A stretch of DNA of 64,000 bases from contig NZ_CP061091.1 of assembly GCF_017654485.1 (NCBI RefSeq), positions 524,501 through 588,500 on the forward strand. Direction: 5' to 3'. This document shows positions 18,118 to 28,371 of this stretch, one piece after another. The translations under genes and the position numbers were made by a program. Positions within the stretch are counted from its first letter, which is position 1, and each line of letters starts with the position of its first letter. The DNA comes from Roseomonas marmotae. Its GTDB lineage: Bacteria; Pseudomonadota; Alphaproteobacteria; Acetobacterales; Acetobacteraceae. The notes under the pieces are model-generated. The model ran no database searches and was not told the origin of the DNA. It was given only the letters and a program-made list of their open reading frames with translations.

Positions 18118-19569
18118 ATGACGGCTCCGAAAGCAGCCGCGAAAAGTATTCGGAGCGTAACAATAATGAACGGCACCGTAAAAATCCCTGAGGGTGCAAG
18201 CCGTTCTCAGACACAACAACAGTGGCTGGAGCACGTTACCGAGCTTGATTCCAATATTGCTCAGTCGGTGTCTGACATCATTTCTGATAATTCCGCAGAA
18301 TTCGTCTCTGTTTTCTATTCGACACTGCTCGACGACGAAGAAGCCGCGCCTTTCCTCTCCCATAATATGGTCAACGAGCGGCTGAGCCATTCACTGCAGA
18401 AATGGCTGCTGCGGCTCTTCTGCGACCAGCCGGAGGATGTGGAGACCTTCGCCAGGGAGCAGCAGGCGATCGGGGTGGCGCATGCGCGCATGCAGATCCC
18501 GATCCACCTGGTCATGCAGGGCGCCCGGCTGCTGAAGGGGGCGATCATCCGTCACCTGGCCAGGACAACGCTGGAGCGGGACGCCCTGGTCGAGGCCATG
18601 ATCTATGTCGGTGCGCTGATCGACATCGCAGTGGCCCTGATGAACCAGGCCTTCGTCAAGGACACCCGGCGGGGGGCGCAGACCGACGAGGCCTACCGGA
18701 TCTTCGCGCTCGGCCAGGATATCTCGCTGGAGCGGGAGACGCAGCGCGCTGCCCTGCTGGAATGGAGCCAGGGGGTTCTCTTCAGCCTCTACAGCCATCC
18801 GCCCGGCGCGCCGCTGCCCTCCCTCGGCAGCTCGGATTTCGGCCTCTGGCTGCACCACAAGGCCGGCATCATGTTTCAGGGCGCCAGCGCCCTCGACGAG
18901 ATCCGCGCCAGCATGCGGGAGGTCGACCAGCTGCTGCTGCCCGCCATCGTCCGCGCGCGCCATGCCGATTCACCCACGGTCGCGCGGCAGCTGGAGGAGT
19001 TGCAGAACAAGATCACGGAGATGAAGTATCTCCTCTCCAGCCTCTTCCAGGCCGCCGCCGCGCTGGAGAACGGGCGCGACCCGCTGACCCGCGCCCTGAA
19101 CCGCCGCTTCCTGCCCTCCATCCTCAGCCGGGAGGTGACGCTGGCCGCGCAGAGCGACAGCAGCTTCAGCCTGGTGATGATCGACGTGGACCACTTCAAG
19201 GAGGTCAACGACCGCTTCGGCCATAGCGGCGGGGATGTGGTGCTGGCGCAGGTGGCCGAGACCATCCAGGAATCCTGCCGGATGGGCGATTTCATCTTCC
19301 GCTATGGCGGGGAGGAATTCCTGATCGCGCTGGTGGAGACGGACAGCGCCAAGGCCCTGCAGGTCGCCGACCGCATCCGGCGGGACCTGGAGGCGAAGGA
19401 GATCCGGCTGGCCGATGGCAGCAGCCTGCGGGTCACCCTCTCGGCTGGCATCGCCACCTTCAACGGGCATCCCGACTACACGCATCTGGTCAATGCGGCC
19501 GATCTGGCGCTCTACCGCGCCAAGCGCGCCGGGCGGAACCGCTGCGTGCTGGCCGAGGAACCGGCCTGA
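18118..19569 (+). CDS. globin-coupled sensor diguanylate cyclase
   Basis: 483 residues. The N-terminal globin-coupled sensor domain (about 30-190) contains 'IGVAHARMQIPIHLVMQGAR'; His122 is the expected proximal haem ligand, as in DosC-type oxygen sensors. A middle helical linker (about 195-310) leads to a GGDEF domain ending near 478. The active site is GGEEF at 397-401, preceded by a product-inhibition site RMGD with the correct five-residue spacing. It should make cyclic di-GMP under haem-gas control. Start 18118 has GGAGG five bases upstream; 18166 is an alternative with GGAG at 18152. The first 70 or so codons are strikingly AT-richer than the rest. Confidence 0.92.
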   Translation: MTAPKAAAKSIRSVTIMNGTVKIPEGASRSQTQQQWLEHVTELDSNIAQSVSDIISDNSAEFVSVFYSTLLDDEEAAPFLSHNMVNERLSHSLQKWLLRLFCDQPEDVETFAREQQAIGVAHARMQIPIHLVMQGARLLKGAIIRHLARTTLERDALVEAMIYVGALIDIAVALMNQAFVKDTRRGAQTDEAYRIFALGQDISLERETQRAALLEWSQGVLFSLYSHPPGAPLPSLGSSDFGLWLHHKAGIMFQGASALDEIRASMREVDQLLLPAIVRARHADSPTVARQLEELQNKITEMKYLLSSLFQAAAALENGRDPLTRALNRRFLPSILSREVTLAAQSDSSFSLVMIDVDHFKEVNDRFGHSGGDVVLAQVAETIQESCRMGDFIFRYGGEEFLIALVETDSAKALQVADRIRRDLEAKEIRLADGSSLRVTLSAGIATFNGHPDYTHLVNAADLALYRAKRAGRNRCVLAEEPA

Positions 19570-19592
19570 GCACCTTCCCCGGCGGCAAGCCG

Positions 19593-19620
19593 CCCATGGC
19601 CCGGCGAGGCGGGCCATGGG
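19593..19620. terminator. bidirectional terminator between the cyclase gene and mmsA
   Basis: Perfect 11-bp stem CCCATGGCCCG / CGGGCCATGGG (19593-19603 with 19610-19620) and a 6-base loop, between two convergent genes. No strong T-run on either side. Confidence 0.6.
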
Positions 19621-19629
19621 CCGTGGCCG

Positions 19630-21138
<1,509 letters not shown>

Positions 21139-21479
21139 CGGTTTCCTCCTTCAGGCCCGGAACCCTGGATAAAGGTCCCAGGCCGGCTTGGCAGCTTGAA
21201 TCGGTGGGTGGCGGGCGGGCGGGAGGCTCCGCATCGGCAGGTGGCGCGGCCATGCGCCGCCACGGGCGGAAGCCCGCGCGGATCGTGCCGGCGCATCCAA
21301 AGCGCGGGCGCCGCTCCGCCTTCCCTGGGGAAGGACAATGGCCGACACGCTTCCTCCTGGTCCTTGTTCCCGGCGAGGGCCCGGGCGCGCGCCAGGGCCT
21401 TCGCCTCACTGGTAGCGTTGACGGATATGAACGGATACGGGAATTTCCGCGCGCAATCTGTGCAGAAACGCGCATCCCT
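21139..21479. promoter_or_regulatory. divergent control region between mmsA and the LysR gene
   Basis: No gene is seen in these 341 bases. On the plus strand TTGACG lies at 21418-21423, with a weak -10-like GAATTT at 21441-21446. Between them is a near-direct repeat ACGGATA (21421 and 21431), 10 bases apart, which could be part of a regulator site. The mmsA ribosome site is AGGAGGAAAC just before its ATG. The LysR gene has no clear Shine-Dalgarno. Confidence 0.35.
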
Positions 21480-22391
21480 ATGCCCAAGCCCTTCGACTGG
21501 AACGACCTCCGCTTCTTCCTCGCCGTCGCGCGTTCCGGCACCATCTCCCTCGCGGGGCGCAGGACGGGCACCGACCATGCCACGGTGGGCCGCCGCATCT
21601 CGGCGCTGGAGGCGGCGCTGGGCGTGCAGCTCTTCGAGCGTAACCCGCGCGGCTACAACCTGACCCGGCATGGCGAGCGGCTGCTGGCCACGGCCGCCGC
21701 CATGGAGCGGGAGGCCGAGCGCCTGGAGGAGGAGCTGGCGGGGCAGAACCAGGGCCTGACCGGCACGCTGCGGATCAGCACGCTGGAAGGCTTCGGCAAC
21801 TTCTTCCTGGCACCGCGCATCGGCCGCTTCGCCGCGGCGCATCAGCGCCTTTCGGTCGAGCTGATCACCATCCAGCAGATCCTCGCCCTCTCCCGCCGCG
21901 AGGCTGATATCGCCGTCACCCTGGCGCCGCCCGCCAGCGGCCGCTTCCTGCACGAGCACCTGACGGACTACCGCCTGTTCATCTATGGCTCGCGCGAATA
22001 CCTGGAGAGCCACCCGCCCATCCGCGGCCGCGAGGATCTCGCCCGGCACCCCTTCGCCGGCTATGTGGACGATCTGATCTTCACGCGCGGGCTGGACTAC
22101 CTCTCGGAGATCGTGCCGGGGCTGCGGGCGCGGCTGCAGAATTCCAGCCTGCACGCGCAGATGGAGGCCGCGGTCTCCGGCTTCGGCCTCTGTGTCCTGC
22201 CGGCCTTCATCGCCAATACCCGGCCGGAGCTGCAGCGCGTGCTGCCGGAGGAGATCTCCCTGCTCCGCAGCTACTGGATGGTGGTGCATGCGGATGTGGC
22301 GGAGCTGGCGCATGTCCGCCTCGCCCGCCGCTTCATCCGGGAGGAGGCACTGGCCGCCGCCTCCCTCTTCATGGGCATGACGGAAGGCTGA
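21480..22391 (+). CDS. LysR family transcriptional regulator
   Basis: 303 residues from the ATG at 21480, placed so the helix-turn-helix starts about ten residues in ('DWNDLRFFLAVARSGTISLA', then 'HATVGRRISALEAALGVQLF'). The recognition helix reads ATVGRRISALE instead of the more usual S.PAVSrqI. The co-inducer domain follows from about residue 90 with the hallmark 'GFGLCVLPAFIA' near the C-terminus. It is divergent from mmsA, which suggests it controls that gene; the ligand is unknown. Confidence 0.92.
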   Translation: MPKPFDWNDLRFFLAVARSGTISLAGRRTGTDHATVGRRISALEAALGVQLFERNPRGYNLTRHGERLLATAAAMEREAERLEEELAGQNQGLTGTLRISTLEGFGNFFLAPRIGRFAAAHQRLSVELITIQQILALSRREADIAVTLAPPASGRFLHEHLTDYRLFIYGSREYLESHPPIRGREDLARHPFAGYVDDLIFTRGLDYLSEIVPGLRARLQNSSLHAQMEAAVSGFGLCVLPAFIANTRPELQRVLPEEISLLRSYWMVVHADVAELAHVRLARRFIREEALAAASLFMGMTEG

Positions 22392-22409
22392 GCGCGGCCC
22401 AGGACGCCG

Positions 22410-25115
22410 CTATTCCACGCCCCGCCATTCCAGGAATTCCCCGGCCGGCATCGGGCGGCCATAACGGTAGCCCTGGCCCTCCGCGCAGCCATGGGCGGCC
22501 AAGATCGCCTCCTGCTCCGCCGTCTCCACCCCCTCCGCGATCACCTGCAGGCCGAGGCGCCGCCCCAGCGTCAGCACCGCCTCCACGATCGCAAGGTCGT
22601 GCGTGTTCCCGGTGATGTTGGAGATGAAGCTGCGGTCGATCTTGATGTGCGTCAGCGGAAAGTTCTTGAGCGTCGTCAGGGAGGCGAAGCCGGTGCCGAA
22701 ATCGTCCAGAGCGATGCCGATGCCGCGCTCGCGGAGGCTCCGCAGCGGCCGCAGCACCTCCTCGTCCTGGCGCAGGGCGATATTCTCCGTCAGCTCCAGC
22801 TCCAACGCCTCCGGCGGCAGGCCCCGGCGGGCGAGCGCCGCCCCGATCCGCCCCGCCAGGTCGCCGGCGCGCAGCTGCCCGCCGAACAGGTTCACGCCGA
22901 TCCGCAATTCCAGGCCGGCGCGGCGCCATTCTGACGCCTGACGGCAGGCCTCGTCGATGATCCAGTCGCCCACGGCCACGGCCTGCGGGCTGGCCTCCAG
23001 CGCCTCCAGGAAGGCGGCGGGGGGCAGCAGCCCGCGCAGCGGGTGCCGCCAGCGCAGCAGCGCTTCCGCCCCCACCAGCGCGCCATCGGCGAGGCGGATC
23101 TGCGGCTGGTAGTGCAGCTCGAACTCGCCCTCGCGCGCGGCGCGGCCGATCTCCTCGGCCAGCAGGCGCCGGCCCTCGTATTCCGCGCGGATGCTGCTGT
23201 CGAACAGCAGGCACTGGCTGCCGCCCGCCGCCTTCGCCCGCTGGTTGGCGAGGTCGGCATCGGACAGCAGCATGTCGAAAGCCGCGCCGGATGCCGCCGC
23301 GCCAAAGGCCAAGCCGGCGCTGCATGTCAGATGGAAGACCCGGCCGCCGGCCTGGAACGGCTCCGCCACGATGGCGGACTGCAAGGCCCGCGCCGCCGCC
23401 ACCGCCTCCTCCGGGCCGCCGATGCCCGGCAGCAGGGCCGCGAAATCGTCGTTGGACAGCCGCGCCAGCGCCCCCTGGCTGTCCAGCCGCCCGGCCAGCC
23501 GCCTGGCCGCCTCGCGCAGCACGTCGTCGCCCGCCCGGTGGCCGACGGTATCGTTCACATTCTTGAAGCCCTCGAGGTCCAGCACCAGCGCGGCCATGGG
23601 CTGCCGCGTGGCGGCTTCCTTCTCGCCGAATTCCCACAGGCCGGCACGGTTCAGCAGACCGGTCAGCCCATCGTGATAGGCCATGTGCCGGAGCTTCTCC
23701 TCCGCCCGGACCTGTTCGGTCACATCGCGGCTGAAACTCGTGACGCCGCCATCGACGGCGGGGAAAACGCTCAGGTCGAAATAGCCGCCGCTCGGCTCAT
23801 GGAACATGAAGACATGGGCGGGCACGCGCTCCGTCATCGCCCGCCGGAAGGCCTCGCCGGCCGGAGTGCCGGCGATCTCGGGGAATGCCTCCCAGAGATT
23901 CCGGCCGAGCAGGCCGGGCCGGCCCAGCCGGTTGGCCAGGCGCGCATTGACGAAGGTGATGCGCCAGCCGGTATCGGCGGCGAGGACGCCATCCGTCGTG
24001 CTCTCCAGCATGTCACTCAGCCGCCGCTCGCGCTCCGCGACGGCCTCGGTCATGGTGTCGAAGGCCCTGCCGAGATGACCGATCTCGGAGCCATGATCGA
24101 TCAGCCCGGCCCGCGCCCTCAGGTCGCCCTGGCGCCAGCGTTCCGCCACCGCCACCAGCCGCGCCAGCGGCTGGCGGATGAAGCGTGTGGCGAACCACCA
24201 GGCCGCCAGCAGGGTCAGGCCCAGCACCGCCAGGGAGACCAGCAGCCCCTGCTGCCACCGCCGCTCCGTCTCGGCGAAGGCCGTGGAATGATCCAGCGCG
24301 ACGGCGACGAGGAAGCCGGCCCCCGGCTCGGCCCCGGCGGGGACATAGCCGACCACCTGGCGGATCTGCCGCGCCGGGTCCTCCACCTCGGTGATTCCGG
24401 CATGGCGGTCGTCGAGCAGGTGGCGCAGGCCCGGGGGCAGCGGCTGCCCCAACAGGCTTCCATCCGGCAGATCCACCAGCACATCCCCGGAAGGGCTGGC
24501 AACGATCAGCCGCGAGCCGGGCGGCAGGCCGGTCCGCCCGAGATCCTCCGCGAGGCGGCCCAGGTCCAGGCCCGCGCTGAGAACGCCGTCGAGCTGCATC
24601 TCGCCGCCATAGAGCGGCAGGGTGAAGTTCAGCGTGCGCCGCCCGGTGACGGAGCCCACGGTATAGCCGCTGATCGAGAAGCGCCCGCTCTCGATCGCCG
24701 CGCGGAAGCCGGGCCGGTCCGAGATATCCGTGCCGGGCGTGGCGCTGCTGCACCAGATCCGCCCGTCCGGATCGGCCACGCCGATGGCGGTATAGATCGG
24801 GAACTGGTCGCGCAGGCGCCGCAGCACCGCGTTGCAGCGTGGCGCGTCATGTTCCCACACCGCCGGCATGGAGGAGAGGACCGCCAGCAGCTGGCGCGCC
24901 CCATCGGCCACGCGCCCCTGCTCGGCGGCGACCAGCTGGGCCAGGCGCAGCGCCTGTTCGGCGATCTCCGCCCTCTGCTCCCGCCGCTCCTCGACATTGC
25001 GCCAAGCCTCCAGGGCCGCCGGGGGCAGGGCGCTGACGGCCACGAGCAGCAACAGTCGGGAGAGAAGGCTCACGGGCACATCCCCGGATGTGCCGCCCCG
25101 CGCGGCGCGAGGCAA
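22410..25115 (-). CDS. membrane sensor with Cache-like, HAMP, PAS, degenerate GGDEF and EAL domains
   Basis: 901 residues. Order: N-terminal membrane helix, periplasmic Cache-like sensor (about 40-280, with 'YTAIGVADPDGRIWCSS'), second membrane helix (about 290-315), HAMP (to about 370), PAS (about 375-490), GGDEF (about 500-665) and EAL (about 670-900). The GGDEF signature is replaced by SNDDF at 554-558, so cyclase activity is unlikely. The EAL site is intact: EALLRW at 684, 'LTENIA', 'DDFGTGFASL', 'IKIDRSFI' and 'AEGVE'. It is probably a cyclic di-GMP phosphodiesterase controlled by a small periplasmic ligand. The gene ends 18 bases from the convergent LysR gene. Confidence 0.92.
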   Translation of the reverse strand: MPRAARGGTSGDVPVSLLSRLLLLVAVSALPPAALEAWRNVEERREQRAEIAEQALRLAQLVAAEQGRVADGARQLLAVLSSMPAVWEHDAPRCNAVLRRLRDQFPIYTAIGVADPDGRIWCSSATPGTDISDRPGFRAAIESGRFSISGYTVGSVTGRRTLNFTLPLYGGEMQLDGVLSAGLDLGRLAEDLGRTGLPPGSRLIVASPSGDVLVDLPDGSLLGQPLPPGLRHLLDDRHAGITEVEDPARQIRQVVGYVPAGAEPGAGFLVAVALDHSTAFAETERRWQQGLLVSLAVLGLTLLAAWWFATRFIRQPLARLVAVAERWRQGDLRARAGLIDHGSEIGHLGRAFDTMTEAVAERERRLSDMLESTTDGVLAADTGWRITFVNARLANRLGRPGLLGRNLWEAFPEIAGTPAGEAFRRAMTERVPAHVFMFHEPSGGYFDLSVFPAVDGGVTSFSRDVTEQVRAEEKLRHMAYHDGLTGLLNRAGLWEFGEKEAATRQPMAALVLDLEGFKNVNDTVGHRAGDDVLREAARRLAGRLDSQGALARLSNDDFAALLPGIGGPEEAVAAARALQSAIVAEPFQAGGRVFHLTCSAGLAFGAAASGAAFDMLLSDADLANQRAKAAGGSQCLLFDSSIRAEYEGRRLLAEEIGRAAREGEFELHYQPQIRLADGALVGAEALLRWRHPLRGLLPPAAFLEALEASPQAVAVGDWIIDEACRQASEWRRAGLELRIGVNLFGGQLRAGDLAGRIGAALARRGLPPEALELELTENIALRQDEEVLRPLRSLRERGIGIALDDFGTGFASLTTLKNFPLTHIKIDRSFISNITGNTHDLAIVEAVLTLGRRLGLQVIAEGVETAEQEAILAAHGCAEGQGYRYGRPMPAGEFLEWRGVE

Positions 25116-25246
25116 CGCGGGATGGCGCCAATGCCAGCATTATGACCGCGGCGGAACATCCAGCCTGGGGCAGCCGGTCTTCCACGGAACCTCGTCTCCA
25201 TCATCCCGATGGAAAAGCACGGGAAGAGGGCTGGCAAGGCGGGGGC

Positions 25247-25813
25247 TTATCTTTCCTCGACCAGACGGGGAGGCAGAGCCGTCCTGCCGGCCCGACGGAC
25301 CAGGGTGGCGCGGGCGGCCGGCAGTTCCCGCGGATGGCGCAGGCGCAGCACGGCCAGGTGCGGATAGGCCCCGCCGGCCAGTGCCACCTCCACCCCCTGC
25401 CGCCAGGGGCGCCACTGGGTCCAGGCCCAGCGGATGGGGTGGCCGGGTTCCAGCAGGTTCCGCCACCGCTCGCGGTTGCCGTTCCACAATTCCCGCCGCC
25501 CCAGCAGGCGGGCAACGGAGCGGCGGATGACGCGGGCCATGATGAGCGGCCGCGGGTAGTCCAGCCAGACCAGATGCGTGGCACGCGCCCAGAGCAGGGG
25601 ACGCACGACCCGGTAGTTGCCATCGGCCACCCAGGCCGGGCCGGCGCTGGCCGACTCGGCCCGCGCGGTGAAGGCCGCCGGCGCGGCGGCGGTCCAGCCG
25701 GGCTCCCAGTAGAGCGCGTCCAGCTCGATATGCGGCACCTGCATCTCCTGGGCGAGTTGCCGTGCCAGGCTGGTCTTGCCGGCACCGGAGATGCCGATCA
25801 CCACGATACGCAT
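25247..25813 (-). CDS. P-loop adenylate-kinase-like (topology modulation/FlaR-type) protein
   Basis: 188 residues from an ATG at 25813, chosen because the protein then begins with its P-loop strand, 'MRIVVIGISGAGKTSLARQL' (Walker A GISGAGKT). It then has 'HIELDALYWEPGW', the 'LDxLyW.pgW' motif of the uncharacterised AAA/adenylate-kinase-like group annotated as topology modulation or FlaR-like. Arg-rich central helices ('VIRRSVARLLGRRELWNGN') form the expected lid. Probably a small nucleotide kinase; the substrate is unknown. It is divergent from the znuA-like gene. Confidence 0.75.
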   Translation of the reverse strand: MRIVVIGISGAGKTSLARQLAQEMQVPHIELDALYWEPGWTAAAPAAFTARAESASAGPAWVADGNYRVVRPLLWARATHLVWLDYPRPLIMARVIRRSVARLLGRRELWNGNRERWRNLLEPGHPIRWAWTQWRPWRQGVEVALAGGAYPHLAVLRLRHPRELPAARATLVRRAGRTALPPRLVEER

Positions 25814-25922
25814 GCGCCACCTCCTGCCCGGGGGCCACGGGGGCCGGGCCGCGGGAATCCAGGCTATCTCCGCTTTGTCGTGGAATGGTAGCCCGCTTGC
25901 CTTCCCCGCCATCAGGCGGCAT

Positions 25923-25939
25923 ATGTTATGATATAACAT
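25923..25939. promoter_or_regulatory. Zur box (zinc uptake repressor operator)
   Basis: 17-bp palindrome ATGTTAT-GAT-ATAACAT, 14 bases upstream of the znuA-like ATG. Its core GTTATGATATAAC differs at one base from the enterobacterial Zur core GTTATANTATAAC. A -10-like TATGAT (25927-25932) lies inside it, so a bound repressor would cover the promoter. It is a conspicuously AT-rich island in GC-rich surroundings. Confidence 0.8.
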
Positions 25940-25953
25940 GACGGGACTGAGTA

Positions 25954-26871
25954 ATGCACCGCCGCAGCCTGCTGGCCCTCTCCCTCGCCTCGCCCTTCCT
26001 GGCACGGGGCGCCGCCGCGCGGACGGCGGTGCCGGTGGTCGCCTCCTTCTCCATCCTGGGCGACATGGTGCGGCAACTGGGTGGAGAGCGCGTGGCCCTG
26101 CGCGTGCTGGCGGGGCCGGATGTGGATGCCCATGCCTTCCAGCCCCGCCCCTCGGATGCCGGGGCCATCCGCGGGGCGCGGCTGGTGGTGCGCAACGGCC
26201 TGGGCTTCGACCCCTGGCTGGACCGGCTGGTGCGTTCGGCAGGTTATGCAGGCCCGGTGGCGACGGCCAGCGAGGGCATCAGCCCGCGCCGGCTGGAGGA
26301 GCACGGCCATGGCCATGACCACGATCACGCCGGAGAGGCGGTGGACCCGCATGCCTGGCAGGACCTGCGCCATGGCCAGGCCTATGCGCGCAACATCGCC
26401 CGGGCCCTGGCCGAGGCCGACCCCGCCGGCGCCGAGATCTACCGGCGCCGCGCCGAAGCCTATCTCGCCCGGCTGGAGGCGCTGGATGCCTGGGTGCGGG
26501 CGCAGATCGCCAGCGTGCCGGAGGAGCGCCGCCGCGTCGTCACCAGCCATGACGCCTTCGGCTATTTCGGCGCGGCCTATGGCGTGCGCTTCCTGGCGCC
26601 GCAGGGCGTCAGCACCGATAGCGAACCTTCCGCCGCCCAGGTGGCGCGGCTGATCCGGCTGCTGCGGCAGGAGGGCATCACCGCCGTCTTCCTGGAGAAC
26701 ATGGCCAATCCCGCCACCCTGCGGCGGCTCGCGGCCGAGGCGAAGGTCACGATGCGCGGCCGGCTCTATGCCGATGCCCTCTCCGCCCCCGATGGCCCGG
26801 CGCCGGATTACGAGGCGATGTTCCGCCACAATCTCGGGCTGCTGGTGCCGGCCATGCGGGGCGAGGGCTGA
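25954..26871 (+). CDS. znuA: zinc ABC transporter substrate-binding protein (ZnuA/TroA family)
   Basis: 305 residues with a signal peptide ('MHRRSLLALSLASPFLARGA') and the TroA fold. Metal-site residues are visible in 'DVDAHAFQPRPSDA' (His), the His-rich loop 'HGHGHDHDH' near residue 115, 'AVDPHAWQDLRHG' (His), 'VVTSHDAFGYF' (His) and 'GVSTDSEPSAAQV'. The charged His loop is typical of zinc rather than manganese proteins. The Zur box directly upstream supports zinc-starvation control. No ZnuB permease or ZnuC ATPase gene is next to it, since the following gene is convergent. Confidence 0.9.
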   Translation: MHRRSLLALSLASPFLARGAAARTAVPVVASFSILGDMVRQLGGERVALRVLAGPDVDAHAFQPRPSDAGAIRGARLVVRNGLGFDPWLDRLVRSAGYAGPVATASEGISPRRLEEHGHGHDHDHAGEAVDPHAWQDLRHGQAYARNIARALAEADPAGAEIYRRRAEAYLARLEALDAWVRAQIASVPEERRRVVTSHDAFGYFGAAYGVRFLAPQGVSTDSEPSAAQVARLIRLLRQEGITAVFLENMANPATLRRLAAEAKVTMRGRLYADALSAPDGPAPDYEAMFRHNLGLLVPAMRGEG

Positions 26872-26897
26872 GGCCACCCAGGCCCGCGCGGGCTGCC

Positions 26898-26917
26898 CGC
26901 CGGCCTCCCGGCCGGCG
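26898..26917. terminator. bidirectional hairpin between znuA and the reductase gene
   Basis: Perfect 8-bp stem CGCCGGCC / GGCCGGCG with loop TCCC (26898-26917), between convergent genes. The flanks (GGGCTGCC, GGCAGGCCC) can partly extend it. No T-run. Confidence 0.5.
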
Positions 26918-26953
26918 CGGCGGCAGGCCCTGGGCGGCGGGAGCTGCCTGCCC

Positions 26954-28006
26954 TCAGGCCCCCGGCACGCCCTTGGAGGTGCTGTATTCGAAATGCAGCG
27001 CCTCGCCCGGGAAGATGCGGGGATGGATGGCATGGGCCGCCATCGCCGCCTCCGAGAAGCCCTGCAGGATCAGCTTCAGCTTGCCGGGATAGGTGGCGAT
27101 ATCGCCGATGGCATGGATGCCCGGGCGGTTGGTCTCCAGCGTCGCGGGGTTCACGGCGACATGGCTGCGCTCCAGCCCCAGCCCCCATTCGGCGATCGGC
27201 CCCAACTCCATCGACAGGCCGAAGAAGGCCAGCAGGTGGTCGGCCGGCACCCGGCGTTCCTCCCCCTTCATGGTCGCCAGCACCACATGTTCCAGTTCGC
27301 CCTCCGTGCCTTCCAGCCGGGACAGCTGGTAGGGGATGGCGAGGTCGATCTCGCCGCGCCCGGCGGCCGCTTCCATCTGCGCCACGCTCTCCGGCGCCGC
27401 GCGGAACTTGGGGCGGCGGTGCACCACAGTCACCCGCGCCGCCACGTCCTTCAGGCTCAGCGCCCAGTCCACCGCGGAATCGCCGCCGCCGGCGATCACC
27501 ACCCGCTTGCCGCGCAGCTCCTCCCGGCGGGAGACCATGTAGCGCACCGCGCCCGTGGCCTCGAAAGCCTCCAGGTTGTTCAGCGGCGGCCGGTTGGGGC
27601 CGAAGGCGCCGGCCCCGGCGGCGATGATCACGGCCTTGGCCCGCACCTGCTCGCCCTGGCTGGTGCGCAGCAGGAAACCGCCCTCGCCGTCCTCGGCCAG
27701 GGCATCCACCCGGCGGCCCAGCAGGTAGATGGGGGCGAAGGGCTGCGCCTGCTCCTCCAGCCGCGCGATCAGCTCGGCGCCGGCGATCGCCGGATGGGCG
27801 GGGATGTCGTAGATCGGCTTCTCGGGATAGAGCGCGGCGCATTGCCCGCCGATCGCCTCCAGCGTGTCGATCACCACGCATTTCATCCGCAGCATGCCGC
27901 ATTCGAACACAGCGAAAAGCCCGGTCGGGCCGGCACCGATGACGGCGACATCCGCCTGAATGGCAGCCTCATGCGCAGCGGGGGCGGGGTGGGTGACATC
28001 GGCCAT
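26954..28006 (-). CDS. ferredoxin-NADP reductase, thioredoxin-reductase-like type
   Basis: 350 residues from the ATG at 28006 (GGAGA upstream); longer in-frame starts exist but add non-conserved sequence. FAD-binding GxGxxG is in 'VIGAGPTGLFAVFECGML', followed by 'GGQCAALYPEKPIYDIPAHP', the family signature. The NADPH-binding motif is 'VVIAGGGDSAVDWALSLK' and the C-terminal FAD motif 'GIHAIGDIATYPGKLKLI'. There is no CxxC redox centre, which separates it from thioredoxin reductases. It transfers electrons between NADPH and ferredoxin or flavodoxin. It stands alone between two convergent or unrelated genes. Confidence 0.93.
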   Translation of the reverse strand: MADVTHPAPAAHEAAIQADVAVIGAGPTGLFAVFECGMLRMKCVVIDTLEAIGGQCAALYPEKPIYDIPAHPAIAGAELIARLEEQAQPFAPIYLLGRRVDALAEDGEGGFLLRTSQGEQVRAKAVIIAAGAGAFGPNRPPLNNLEAFEATGAVRYMVSRREELRGKRVVIAGGGDSAVDWALSLKDVAARVTVVHRRPKFRAAPESVAQMEAAAGRGEIDLAIPYQLSRLEGTEGELEHVVLATMKGEERRVPADHLLAFFGLSMELGPIAEWGLGLERSHVAVNPATLETNRPGIHAIGDIATYPGKLKLILQGFSEAAMAAHAIHPRIFPGEALHFEYSTSKGVPGA

Positions 28007-28271
28007 CAGAGGGTCTCCGCGTCTCGAAGGCAGGGTGCATAGGGCATATCGGGGCGCGCCGAAACCTTGGGGCGCATCGCCGGAGGCCAAGGAGGCCCAG
28101 CCCCTCCGGGTACCGGCCGGGCCTACGGCGCCATCCCGGGCTCCGCCACGAGCTGGCCCATGGCGCGCCGGAGGTCATGGTCCCCTCAGCGGCCAGGGCA
28201 TCAGCCTGCGACAAGTTTTATTCATAAGGTTCAGGCGCTTGGCGCCATGCCCGGGCGCCGGTTCGCCCGGT

Positions 28272-28361
28272 GAACCCGAAAGGGGCCCGGGGTGGCGTGT
28301 CCACTCCGGCCCGGGCAAAGGCCGTGCCCTTGCCCGGGGTTCCCAGGGGCTGCCCCCCGGG
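28272..28361 (-). repeat. composite palindromic repeat, half copy A
   Basis: It fills the middle of a 365-base gap (28007-28371) with no gene. Reading 5' to 3' on the plus strand: AACCCGAA arm, inner hairpin GGGGTGG/CCACTCC (28289-28307), an extra 12-bp hairpin with one mismatch built on CCCGGGCAA (28310-28338), then an outer CAGGGGCTGCCCCC-like hairpin. The order matches one arm of the full copies at 44838 and 53621. It also lies just beyond the stop of the minus-strand amino-acid binding protein, so it may double as its 3' structure. Confidence 0.65.
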
Positions 28362-28371
28362 TCTCAGAACC

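Noticed and set aside
28310..28338. Hairpin in repeat A as a standard rho-independent terminator of the amino-acid binding protein gene
   Set aside because: The stem is strong but no T-run follows on the minus strand, and the structure is explained by the repeat family.
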